From Centropus unirufus (lineage: Eukaryota; Chordata; Aves; Cuculiformes; Centropidae): a stretch of 64,000 nt of DNA. Of the stretch, positions 39,275-49,040 are shown one piece after another. Location of the stretch: assembly GCA_013397695.1 (NCBI GenBank), contig VYZI01000671.1, positions 170,113 to 234,112 on the forward strand. Reading direction: 5' to 3'. A model generated the notes under the pieces. That model ran no database searches, was not told where the DNA came from, and saw only the letters and a list, made by a program, of their open reading frames with translations. The position numbers and the translations under genes are program-made. Numbering within the stretch: position 1 is the first letter of the stretch; the number at the start of each line of letters is the position of its first letter.

Positions 39275-39965
39275 GAACCATAGAATCACAAGGGTGGGAA
39301 AGACCTCCGACATCATTGAGTCCAACCATTCCTGTCTGCCACTAAACCATATCCTCAAGTACCTCATGTCTCCATTTTTTAAATACATCCAGGGATGGTG
39401 ATTCCACCACCTTCCTGGGCAGCCTCTTCCAGCAACTGATGACCCTTGCAGTGAAAATTCTTTTTCTAATGTCCAACCTGAACTTGCCCTGGTGCATAGC
39501 TTGAGGCCATTTCCCCTTGTCCTACCCCTTGTCACTTGGGAGAAGAGACCAGCACCCACCTCTCTACAACCTCCTTTCTGGCAGTTGGAGGCAGGGATGA
39601 GGTCTCTCCTCATCCTCCTCTTCTCAAGGCTAAATAACCCCAGTTCCCCCAGCTGCTCCTCATTAGACTTGTTTTCCAGCCCCTTCACCAGCTTTGTTGC
39701 TCTTCTCTGGATCTGCTCCAGAATCTCAAGGTCCTTCTTATAGTGAGGGGCCCAGAACTGACCCCAGGATTCAAGGTGTGGCCTCACCAGTGCTGAGTAC
39801 AGAGGAAGAATCACCTCCCTGCTCCTGCTGGCCACGCTGTTTCTGATCCAGGCCAAGATGCTATTGGCCTTCTTGGCCACCTGGGCCACTTCTGGCTCAT
39901 GTTCAGTCGCCTGTCAACCAACAGCTCCATGGTCTTCTCCTCCAGGCAGCTTTCCAACCACCTGG
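39275..39965 (-). mobile_element. CR1 LINE fragment with the longest surviving ORF2 remnant
   Basis: The minus-strand frame is open for 217 codons (39889-39236). It carries the reverse-transcriptase C-terminal sequence (for example REVILPLYSALVRPHLES, YKKDLEILEQIQRRATKLVK) and then runs into the 3' UTR. The terminus is GAACCATAGAATCACAAGGG. Confidence 0.94.
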
Positions 39966-40269
39966 AAACATCAGAAAACCCATTTTGTAACAGCATCAAG
40001 AGAGAAAAACACCTCGGGAAAGCAAACATGGAAATGTATGTGCAGAAAAAAGGCAGGGGCAGGCAGAAGGAGGTGAAATGGGGTAGGACTTCTCAGAATA
40101 AACTTCCTGGAGAGGTCACAGGCCAAAGTCTGTCAAGGAGGGGACACAACAGCTTGGGAAAAATGATTATCCAGGATCAGCAGTCAGGTAGGAGATGTGA
40201 TGCTGCTTGGATACCCCTTGGGAACCGTGCTCTTGGGCATCCCAGCAGTGCCACAGGGACCTTGGAGCA

Positions 40270-40302
40270 AATCATAGAATCATAGAACGGTTTTAGTTGG
40301 AA
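40270..40302 (-). mobile_element. Very short CR1 tail
   Basis: AATCATAGAATCATAGAACGGTTTTAGTTGG-type end only (33 bp). Severely 5'-truncated. Confidence 0.7.
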
Positions 40303-40684
40303 TTGCTCACTGTGATTTGAGGAAAAATGTTGCACTAGAGACCTCTTGAGGTCCCTTCTCACCTGAGTTGTCCTACAACACCATGACACGAGTGATCTCT
40401 GGGCCTCTCTTATCTGTGCCTGGGCTTGGAGGGCCTTCTTGTTTCCGTGATAGCTGGAAGGTTTCATCAAACCAAAAAGCCATCACCTCTGGCTCTATCC
40501 TGGCTACTGAGACACTGACACAGGGTTTGGAGGATGTCCTGGAGGGCCTGTTGTGGCAACAACAGAGACTCATCGGTGGTGCTTCCTATATAACTCAAAT
40601 CTCACTCCCACTCCAACATTTTATAAATTTATGTAAAATGATTAATTGCTTGTCACGGTCATCTAATTAAAAAAAATTGGAAGT

Positions 40685-40740
40685 AATTGTACTATCTAAT
40701 TTGTACTATCTATTTGTACTAATTTGTACTATCTTTCAGC
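40685..40740. repeat. TTTGTACTATCTA simple tandem repeat
   Basis: Four imperfect copies of TTGTACTATCT lie just left of the direct-repeat structure at 40.77 kb. Confidence 0.8.
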
Positions 40741-40769
40741 TAAAATAAGTCCACTTTATTTTTGAGGTA

Positions 40770-40815
40770 GGACTATTTAAGAGAATTATTTTTAGAAGTT
40801 ACTTTTGAACAATAA
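40770..40815 (+). repeat. 46-bp direct repeat, left copy
   Basis: Begins GGACTATTTAAGAGAATTAT and ends ACTTTTGAACAATAA. The right copy at 41003-41048 differs at one base. Confidence 0.93.
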
Positions 40816-41002
40816 AAGAAGGAAGGGATTGGGTTTTCCAGAGAGCTGTTGGACTTGTTAAGGAGTTGCGGTCTGCCCATGCTCCTCATCTACCTCCCAT
40901 ACATTACGGGGCACTTCAGATAAAATCCATGGACAACCTCCGTCTCTTGCCTTGCTTCCTGGAGGCAGCCAGCTGTACTTCTCCTCTTTCTCTATCACGC
41001 CT
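40816..41002. mobile_element. 187-bp insert between 46-bp direct repeats, duplicated at 47.7 kb
   Basis: The segment starting GGAAGGGATTGGGTTTTCCA (40821) is repeated at 47705-47888 with about 14 differences in 184 bp. The homology ends at the direct-repeat borders. It has no CR1 tail, no terminal inverted repeats and no poly(A). The element type is unknown. Confidence 0.75.
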
Positions 41003-41048
41003 GGACTGTTTAAGAGAATTATTTTTAGAAGTTACTTTTGAACAATAA
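41003..41048 (+). repeat. 46-bp direct repeat, right copy
   Basis: Begins GGACTGTTTAAGAGAATTAT and is otherwise the same as the left copy. Confidence 0.93.
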
Positions 41049-42102
41049 GACCAAACTTGGAAAAAAAGCGTTTTTCATTAAAAATTGCTCTTTTATTCCC
41101 AGGATGAGAGGAAATATTTGCAGACCTATAACTGAGGCACCCATAAACAGACAGATTGTGGATGGGATCCAGGAGCCTTTGGTGGTTGAACCTCTGCCTT
41201 CTATAGCACTGGGTTTCTCCAGGGAACTCAAGCCAGTCCTGTGCCTGGAGTTTCCCAAACAAAGCTCATCTCACCCCACTGACTGGAGAAAGCCCTTTGA
41301 TTCCCAACATCAATTCTTGGAACTTGAGTGTCCTGTGGTGGGTAGTGTGATCATCTCCTGTTTCTCCTGGATGGAGCAGGATCAAAACTCTGCAGCTCTC
41401 TGCAGGCGCTGGATGGGGCCCCTTCTCCTCCCTTTCCTACAGCCTTTGGGTTTTTGCTGAGATGGTAACCCAAGAAAGTGCTCAGCCCATAAACCTGGCT
41501 CACCTTTAAAATGGTCAGTTTGGGCTATATTAGAAAAGTGAGCTGTTTTCCTCTGTTTCACCTCAAAACTTCAGAAAACCTTGATCTCGGGTTAGCCTGA
41601 GACAGCTGCTACTCAGCCTGGCCTGAGAGTGCAAGGTTTAATGGACAGAGGAGAGGTTTTCCTTATCTTGTAGTAGAAAAGGCAATATTCCTTCCCACTC
41701 ACATGCCTTGGAGACAGGCATGGCTGCCTTCTCGTCATGAGAAAGTGTTAGCTCTGAGCACTAATGATGATGTTTCTGCTTGTCATGGGCACTGTGAACT
41801 CCTGCAATTTGTGACACCAACTTGCCCCTAATTAATGTTGCTGGATAGTTTTCCTCATTGCTCCTGAACCACAGTAGCTGCATTTGGAGATCATACATGA
41901 GGTGCCATGTGAGTAGGAACTGACTGCCCATGTCTAAGCACTCAGATGTGGTCAGACACTCAGGTTTCTACTGTGACCCCTTTGCAGATCACCTGGCAAA
42001 GCTTTTGAGATGCATGAGATAAAAGACAGCTTCTTGTCACAATAAAAGCAGAATAAAAAAGCAGAATAAAACCAGGCAGAATAGAATCATCATCGTAGCT
42101 AG
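41049..42102. other. Intergenic sequence
   Basis: No gene or repeat recognised. A 140-codon + frame (41038-41460) starts inside the direct repeat and has no family resemblance. Confidence 0.4.
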
Positions 42103-42704
42103 CTGAACATGAGCCAGCAGTGTGCCCAGGTGGCTAAGAAGGCTAATGGCATCTCGGCTTGGACCAGAAACAGCATGGCCAGCAGGACCAGGGAGGTGAT
42201 GCTGCCACTGCATGGCACTGGTGAGGCTTCCCCTTGAATCCTCTGTTCAGTTCTGGCCCCATCACTACAAGAAAGGCATTGAGGTCCTGGAGCCTGTTCA
42301 GGGAAAGGGAATGAAGCTGGTGAAGAAGCTGGAGAACAAGTGTTATGAGAGGAAACTGGGGTTGCTCAGCCTGGAGAAGCGGAGGCTATGGGGAGACCTT
42401 ATCACTGCTTCCTGAAAGGAGGTTGTAGAGAGGTGGGTATTGTGTCTTCTTCCAAGTGATAGGATGAGAGGAAACGTCCCCAAGTTCTGCCAGGACATGT
42501 TCAGATGGGACATCAGGAAAAATTTCTACACCAAAAGGATTCTGGGACACTGGAAGAGGCTCCCCAGGGAGGTGGTTGAGTCCCCATCCCTGGATGAATT
42601 TAAAAGACGGCTAGATAAAGTGCTTAGGGATCTGGTTTAGTAGTGGACTGGTACTGTTGGACTCGATGATCTCAAAAGTCTTTTTCAACCTAGTGATTCT
42701 ATGG
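42103..42704 (+). mobile_element. CR1 LINE fragment
   Basis: Starts TGAACATGAGCCAGCAGTGT (NMSQQCAQVAKKA-like remnant) and ends AACCTAGTGATTCTATGGC. Confidence 0.93.
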
Positions 42705-43599
42705 CTTTGAGCTCCTCGGAGGGCTACACTGACGTGTTTTCCAGGCTGCTGTGTTGCCCCTGCCCATCGCTGACACTGCTGGTGGGGAGCCAGTGCCTGC
42801 CAAAGGACTATTTTCAACACTAGATGGAGCAGTGGCCCTAGACATGAAGGAGGAAAAATATCTTGCTCTTGTTTAATTCACTCCTTTCTTGCCCTGCATC
42901 TCGGCCCCGAAAGGAATTTGGGGGCAGAACAACTCCTCTTTAGCTCTCAGACAGGTTGCCAACCCTTGGTGGATGCTCATGTGTCCTGAGTTGGGGACCG
43001 TCCATGGATGAGCTGTGGTGGCCGAGGGATTAGGGTCTCGCCTCTGGGGGATCGCCCATCCCAGGAGGTGAAGCAAGGATCAGGGGGATCAGACTCCGGG
43101 TCATTTCCTTGTTGCCTTAACACGTGTGTTTTTTCCTCGGCCACACAAAGGCAGAAGGTCAAATGCTAGGGATTAAAAGGTGATGGACGGACATCTGCAG
43201 CCAAAACACGGAGCGTTCCTGCCTGGGTGTCCGGCGGCAGCAGCAGCCATCCTGCTTTACGGATGAACTGGCTGCAAGGAAATGGGAGGATTTCTCCAGG
43301 ACTAAGGGGAATCCTTGGATCTTGCACTGAAGGCCACTGGAGTGGACATGGCCATGCTGGCTTGTCCCTACCTGCTGTAGGTGCTCTGAACACGCAGAGC
43401 AAAGGGGAAAACACTTCTGAATGTTCCTCCTCCTCCTCCAACATATTTCCTATCTCACATCCATGTAGGGTGTCCGTCTTTCGACCTAATGGGACCTATT
43501 TAGCCAATTATTCCAGGGGACAGATGTTGTGGTGCCTCAGCCCTGTTGGTGTCACCTTCTTTAGTAGGTGAGCAAGAGCCTCCAAGGTGAAGCTCCCTG

Positions 43600-43620
43600 C
43601 AAGTTGGTGCCTCAGTTTAT
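43600..43620 (+). mobile_element. MIR-like SINE core
   Basis: GGTGCCTCAGTTTATCTC resembles the conserved 3' core of amniote MIR elements. It is short and degraded. Confidence 0.3.
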
Positions 43621-45519
43621 CTCTCAGCATAAAAGCTGTAAGCAGATAGCCCAGCCCTCCAGAGTTGCTGTGGGAGTCAGGACATGCTCAGAAACTATTT
43701 GGAACTCCTTGGGGTATTATTACAAGGCTACTTCTGTATTAAGGATGGTTGATGTCTTACTTGCGTGTCTTTTCTTTTTGCCTCATTTTTTATATTTCCA
43801 TGGCATGATGTGCTGATGTGAATTAAAGGAGAGGCTTTACATGGGCCTTTTTGGGGGGGCTAGTGTACCAGGGATGTACCTAGACATGGTTGATACCCAA
43901 ACATTCTCACCATGGTGCAGCAGGACAAAAGGCTCTGATGGTAATGATTGTCCTTGTCATACTCAGGAGGATACTAGTAAATTTTAATGGCCCAGAGAAG
44001 TTTTACGTTGTCCAACCATGCCTCCTCCACATGGGCCCATCATCTTCACCATCTTTAAAAGAGCAGGACTGAAAGATGAGCGGTCCCTAATGGCCCAATC
44101 TTCTTCACTAGCTTGGAGAGTTCAGGCCCAGGGCGTGAGTTTGCCTCAAATCTCATGCAGGGTGAACAGCAACAGCTCTTCTCATCCAGTGGGTTCAGTT
44201 TTGGATCCACTCTTCTGGATCTTTTGGCCCTCGGCAGCAGTGTCGATATTCAGCTCTGATTTGTCCCTGCCCATCAGTGGAGGATTGCAGCTCAGGTGGG
44301 CTGTTGCGTCCCTGGAGGTGCCTGGACTCAAGAAAGTGTCCAGTTCCCAACTGAGACAACTCAGCCAAAGTCCTGCTATTTGATGAGGTGGATCTGGGCA
44401 CCAATACGACTTTGAGTGGTCTTCACAAAGGGTCATTGCAGAAGCACGTCAAGGAGCAATCAGTCAAGTGCAGAACCTTGCGCCTATGTCCCACTCTGTC
44501 CCTGTGCTGTGGGACAGACAGACCTAAACTACACCCCAATACCACATTCTTGACCACCAGACAGGAAGGCATCTACCAGACCCTACAGGAGATGGAGCTA
44601 CTTGCTCCTTCTCGTGCTGGACCTCCCCATGAAGGCATCTGTGGATCTGCTTTCTCTGTCCTGACCCCCACCACCCATCACCTTCCTCTGGGGTCAAAGC
44701 ACATGTAGATGCCACCACATCACGCAGGCTTCTCTGGCATGCTGGGGTGCAAACCCTGGGACAGGGAAAGCCATGCCATAGCCTTGGGCAGTGGAAACTT
44801 GGGTGCTTGTCTTAACTGGGGGCTTCAAAAGTCACTCCCAGTGTCGGGAAGGTGGCTTTGCTTGGTAATGACCAAAATCTCAAATACCTGAAGCTTGAGT
44901 CATGGCTCAAGGAGGAAACATGCATAAACAAGCAGCAAGCCAGGAAACTCCACCACTGCTACGGACAAAGGTAAAAGTCAGTGGCTTGGTATGTCTGTGT
45001 GATAGCAGGAAAACCTAAGGCAGCAGGTTTTAGTTGATAATCACAGCACCTGGGGCTGTGCTCGTGTGAGTGAAGCCAGGGCAGATTTAGGCCCTGCTGC
45101 CAAGGAACACCCAGGCTGCTGGAGCCGCAGCGCTGGTCGGAGTGATGGGTGAAATCATCACAGTTCTCCCCTGGGATTTCTCATGGGGAGGGGAAAAAAA
45201 AGCAAAGTTCATCCCCTGGGAAGTCAGTGGGGTGGAGAAACTGAGTCCGGTAGTGTGGTAGTTCCTGTTTCTGAGCCCGTGCCATGACCCCAGCTTCTTT
45301 TCTTGTTGCCAGACCAGTGTGGGAAATTAAACAGCCCCACACCTTGGCTGTCAGGGCTGGACCCCAGCAGGGCTTTTCCCATCCCACTTCTCTGAATTCC
45401 CCTTCCAGCCTGAAGTGTGAGGGCAAAGAAATTTCTCCAGGGGAAGGTCAGGCATCCATGGGAACTTCCAGCCCACATTCAAACTTGGCTGCAAACTCCA
45501 AGGATACAGATTCTCCTGT

Positions 45520-45560
45520 CTCTTTTGTGCCTCAGTTTCCCCTTATCTGGAATGAGACCT
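45520..45560 (+). mobile_element. MIR-like SINE core
   Basis: TTGTGCCTCAGTTTCCCCTT followed by ATCTGGAATGAG, close to the MIR pattern CCTCAGTTTCC-CATCTG-AAATG. Confidence 0.45.
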
Positions 45561-45647
45561 ACCAAACTGTCCTCCTCTAGGGATGCCCTGGACTTGGTTA
45601 AGATATTCCACATTTTTCTCTGCTGAGTATGAAAGAGGGAAGACCAA

Positions 45648-45664
45648 GTGTGTGTGTGTGTGTG
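45648..45664. repeat. (TG)n microsatellite
   Basis: Eight or so uninterrupted TG dinucleotides. Confidence 0.85.
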
Positions 45665-45899
45665 GAGATGGATGAAGGAAACCAGGTGCACCTGGGAAGG
45701 ATGGAGAACTGGTGAAAACTGATCATTACAGGTGCCCAGTGGCTCCAGAAAAAAGTGAGAACAACCCCATGGCATGGGGTGAAGTTGAACTCGGGCTGCT
45801 TTTCCAACCCATGTTGATGTCAGGGGCTTATCTCATAGTAGCAAGCCCTGAACAGACAGAATTGCTTCATTCAGGGCGCCCAGCTGGCTGGTAAACAGC

Positions 45900-46950
45900 C
45901 AAGGAGTGATGGGTGCATGCTGAGTTTTCTTTCCTGGCTGGAATGCCGCTTATCGCTCTCATGGCATTCCCCATTTTTTTCTCATGCTGCACTTCAGGCA
46001 CAAGGGAGACATTGTCACAGTTCCTCGAGCTACCAGGCAGCGAGCATGGAGGGGGGGAAATGCCCTTCTTGGCCTCCCTCTGCCTGTGCGCCTCTTTCTA
46101 TAAATCAAGTGGATTTGTGCGGCTCCCTGGTCAAGTATGGGCATTAGCTCTGCAATGCGAAGTCATTTCAGTAATGTGCACCCAGGAATGTGCCTTATCT
46201 GATTTCCCTCCTGGATTTTCTTTTTCCTAGTTCTGCAAACCAAGGCTGAGGCTTCCCCCTCAGGGCTCATAGGCTGAGATTCCCCTGGAGAGCATCAGTA
46301 GGGCGCTGGTGGGATTCACCAGAGCCTTCCCAGTGAGCATGGACCCGGGACCACTCTCCACTGGCGAGTTCAGCCACTGTTTCTTGGCCACTAAACCATT
46401 TCCCAGCCCAGACAGAGGCCATCCCACTGCTCAGGGAAGGGGATGAGATGATGACAGCCTTCCTGAGCCGTTTGGAGGTTGAAAATTCAACCCCTCTGCT
46501 CTGCACTGCCAGGTGAGGCAAGGGCCAAAAACTTTGCCCTGGGAGCTCAAATATAATCTATGCATGTGTATAAATCGCTCCACAAATAGATTCCCCTCCC
46601 AATTATTGTGGCTGGGGAGCTTTCTGTGCTGGATTTCTTTTGAAAAAAGAGCTTTTCCTTTGCTGGAGCAGGAGGGGGCTGGTGGCTGGGGGAAGCACGC
46701 CTGGAATGTGATAAGCCTGTTCTCCTGCTTGTTTGTGTAAACGAGTTGGGTCTATTCCCTTCCTCTCAAAAGTGCACGTTTTTAAGCCTCCTTGCAAAAC
46801 AAATTTACTCTGAGAGTGCATGGATGCCAGCACGGGGAGGGTGGGGGAAGTGGTGGTTGTTGATGGTGATAATTAGCAATATTAATCACTGAGAGGAATA
46901 AAAGCTTTTTTCCTCCAGAAGTGATAAGTGATGAAAAAGGGCTCCGTCCA
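45900..46950. promoter_or_regulatory. Candidate regulatory element C (inference)
   Basis: Unique sequence. Motifs include CCAATTATTGTGG (46599-46611), adjoining TEAD and GATA cores in GGAATGTGATAAG (46703-46715), TGTTTGTGTAAAC (forkhead-like, about 46730-46742), and GTGATAAGTGATG at 46921. There are several AT-rich homeodomain cores. No promoter or exon is visible. Confidence 0.25.
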
Positions 46951-47509
46951 ACTCTGCCCACCACCTTCGTGTCTGTATCTCTTCTAAGCTGTCTCCTATG
47001 AGACCATCTGGGCATCCCCAGATGGGGATTTCTTGCTGAGATGGTTTTCCATCAAGAAAATCTCAGGTGCCTGCAGCCAACCCTTTTTACATGTCCAGGT
47101 TGCAGTGAAGACCTCCTCAGCTCCTAAGTCCAAACTACAGCAAGAAACTCTAGAGTAGACCACTGAGCAATTGCTAATTCATTATGAAAGCTTAAGGAGA
47201 CGTGCACCCTGAAGACTGGTGGGATGATACCATCCTTGATGGGTGAGGAACTTGCTCCGCTCCAGGAGGACTCTGAGCCTGACTGCTGTTATCCCAGGAA
47301 GAGTATGTTTTATTCCTACTGGTGATGCAAAATTTTGAGAGGTCCCCATGGGGCAGCTGAGAGAATGAAATTCACTGGTTTTGGCCTAAGAAAGTCACTA
47401 TCACCCGCTATGCTTCCACCTTTGGTTACATCTTAGAGCAGTTATTGGCAGCAATATCTTAATAATGATAACTATTGTTAACAGTAATCATGATATTAAT
47501 AGCAATTGT

Positions 47510-47525
47510 GATGATGATGATGACC
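47510..47525. repeat. (GAT)n microsatellite
   Basis: GATGATGATGATGA within an AT-rich unique region. Confidence 0.7.
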
Positions 47526-47704
47526 TGTGATTAATTACATCCCTGGAAATTACACTCTCTCAAGAGATAGCAGCAAGTGCCTGGAGAATGAACCCCTCTC
47601 TATGTGGTGTGCAAAGACCCCAAAATATCCCCCCTCACTCACCACCCCAGGCACCAAGAGGGAAGCAAGCTTTTCAGGGTTTTACCCACAAAAACAGTCC
47701 CTGG

Positions 47705-47888
47705 AGGAAGGGATTGGGTTTTCCAGAGAGATGTTGGGCTTGTTAAGGAATTGCGGTCTGCCCATGCTCCTCATCCACCTCCCGTACGTCACTGGGCACT
47801 TCAGATAAAATCCATGGATAACCTCTGTCTCTTGCCTTGCTTCCTGGAGGTAGCCGGCTGTACTTCTCCTCTTTCCCTATCATGCCTG
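47705..47888. repeat. Second copy of the 184-bp segment seen at 40.8 kb
   Basis: Same orientation as 40821-41004 and about 92% identical by eye. Here it is not flanked by the 46-bp direct repeats. Confidence 0.92.
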
Positions 47889-48034
47889 GCTGTCAAACCA
47901 ACTAATTGTTACTGGGAGGCTGTCAAAGAGCCTTATCTCGTCCTTCCAAACAGTGTTTTAGCTGAAGCGGCATGGATGAGGACAGACATGTGGAAAGGCA
48001 CCTCCAAATGGTGCAAGGTTGCGGATTTACCCTA

Positions 48035-48080
48035 TAGGTACAGACAGGGAAACTGAGGCACTAAGACAGTCAAAGGGTTC
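48035..48080 (-). mobile_element. MIR-like SINE fragment
   Basis: TACAGACAGGGAAACTGAGG then CACTAAGACAGTCAAAG, matching the reverse-strand MIR pattern ACAG-TGAGGAAACTGAGGCAC-GAG. Confidence 0.5.
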
Positions 48081-48932
48081 TCCTTTGTGGTAATTTGGAG
48101 TAGCAGCCTCATCTATTGTGTCCAGACCCTATAGGCAACCTGTGCGCATCTTGCATGGTCTGGTTCACCCTGGACAAGGACTTAGCAGATGGGTCACCTT
48201 ATCTTCCTTTCCCCTTGGGTCCTGCAGGTTTGCCTGGATCCAGACTGTGCTTGAAGGATCACCAGCTTTGCTGCACGTGCAATGTCTGGCCTTTTCCATT
48301 CTTCAAGTTTGTCTTTTGAAGCCATTTGGAAAATTCCTCTCCATCACCACCTTGCTAACAAGATGTCTCAACACCACGATCCCTCTGTGTGTTGACAGAC
48401 CGTGTCCTTGGGTGGAGCCAGTGTGGATCTCAGGGCACATCTGTGGTGCTCCAGGCTGAGGGGTTTGCTGGTCAGCAGGGTTGGGACATCACCAGGGCAT
48501 GCTGGGACCTCCTCAGCAAAGCCAGGAGTGCCTATACCCACCTTTCCCCCCTGAAATGGGTGATCTGTGGCACTTAAGACTTCCTGAGGAAAGCTGGGAA
48601 CAAAGAGCCTGAGGGTATTTTGGAATATTGCTGATTTTGTGAGGAAATGTTGAATTCTGACACGTTCCTCTCTAGTGGCCAAAATCCCAAAGGTATTGAT
48701 GGGCTGAAAGCGCCAGAGGTACTTCAGAGCAGCTGTGCTTGGTGTGCAGGACTATCTCCCTAGCTGCCCAAATAATCTGTTTATTTTAGCAAATGGGGAA
48801 TAATCCTCCTTTTCTCCCCTGCCATTACTTGCCAGGAGATGTCTTCCATGCCACCTAGTCCCTCTTAGAGCAGTGGGGATTTTGCTGCTTGAAAAAACAG
48901 GGCTCGTCACACTGTCAACTCTGCAAAGCACA

Positions 48933-49040
48933 GGAATCATAGAATGGCTTGGGTTGGAAGGGACCTTGAAGATCATCTAGTTCCGACCCCTCTACCAGAG
49001 ACATTTTCTACTGGATAAGAAGCTTCATCCAATGTGGCTG
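48933..49040 (-). mobile_element. CR1 3'-end fragment
   Basis: GGAATCATAGAATGGCTTGG then ATCATCTAGTTCCGACC. Severely truncated. Confidence 0.88.

Larger units (their letters stand above)
42705..48932. other. Intergenic sequence of about 6.2 kb without CR1
   Basis: No coding exon recognised. Contains MIR-like cores, a TG repeat, the second copy of the 184-bp segment and candidate regulatory DNA (listed separately). Confidence 0.45.

Noticed and set aside
39236..39889. A cellular gene with a 217-residue product
   Set aside because: The sequence is the CR1 reverse-transcriptase C-terminus; same segments recur in at least six other copies in the window.
40770..41048. Simple tandem duplication of about 233 bp
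   Set aside because: Only the 46-bp ends repeat; the 187-bp middle occurs once here, with its other copy 7 kb away. This fits insertion better than tandem duplication.
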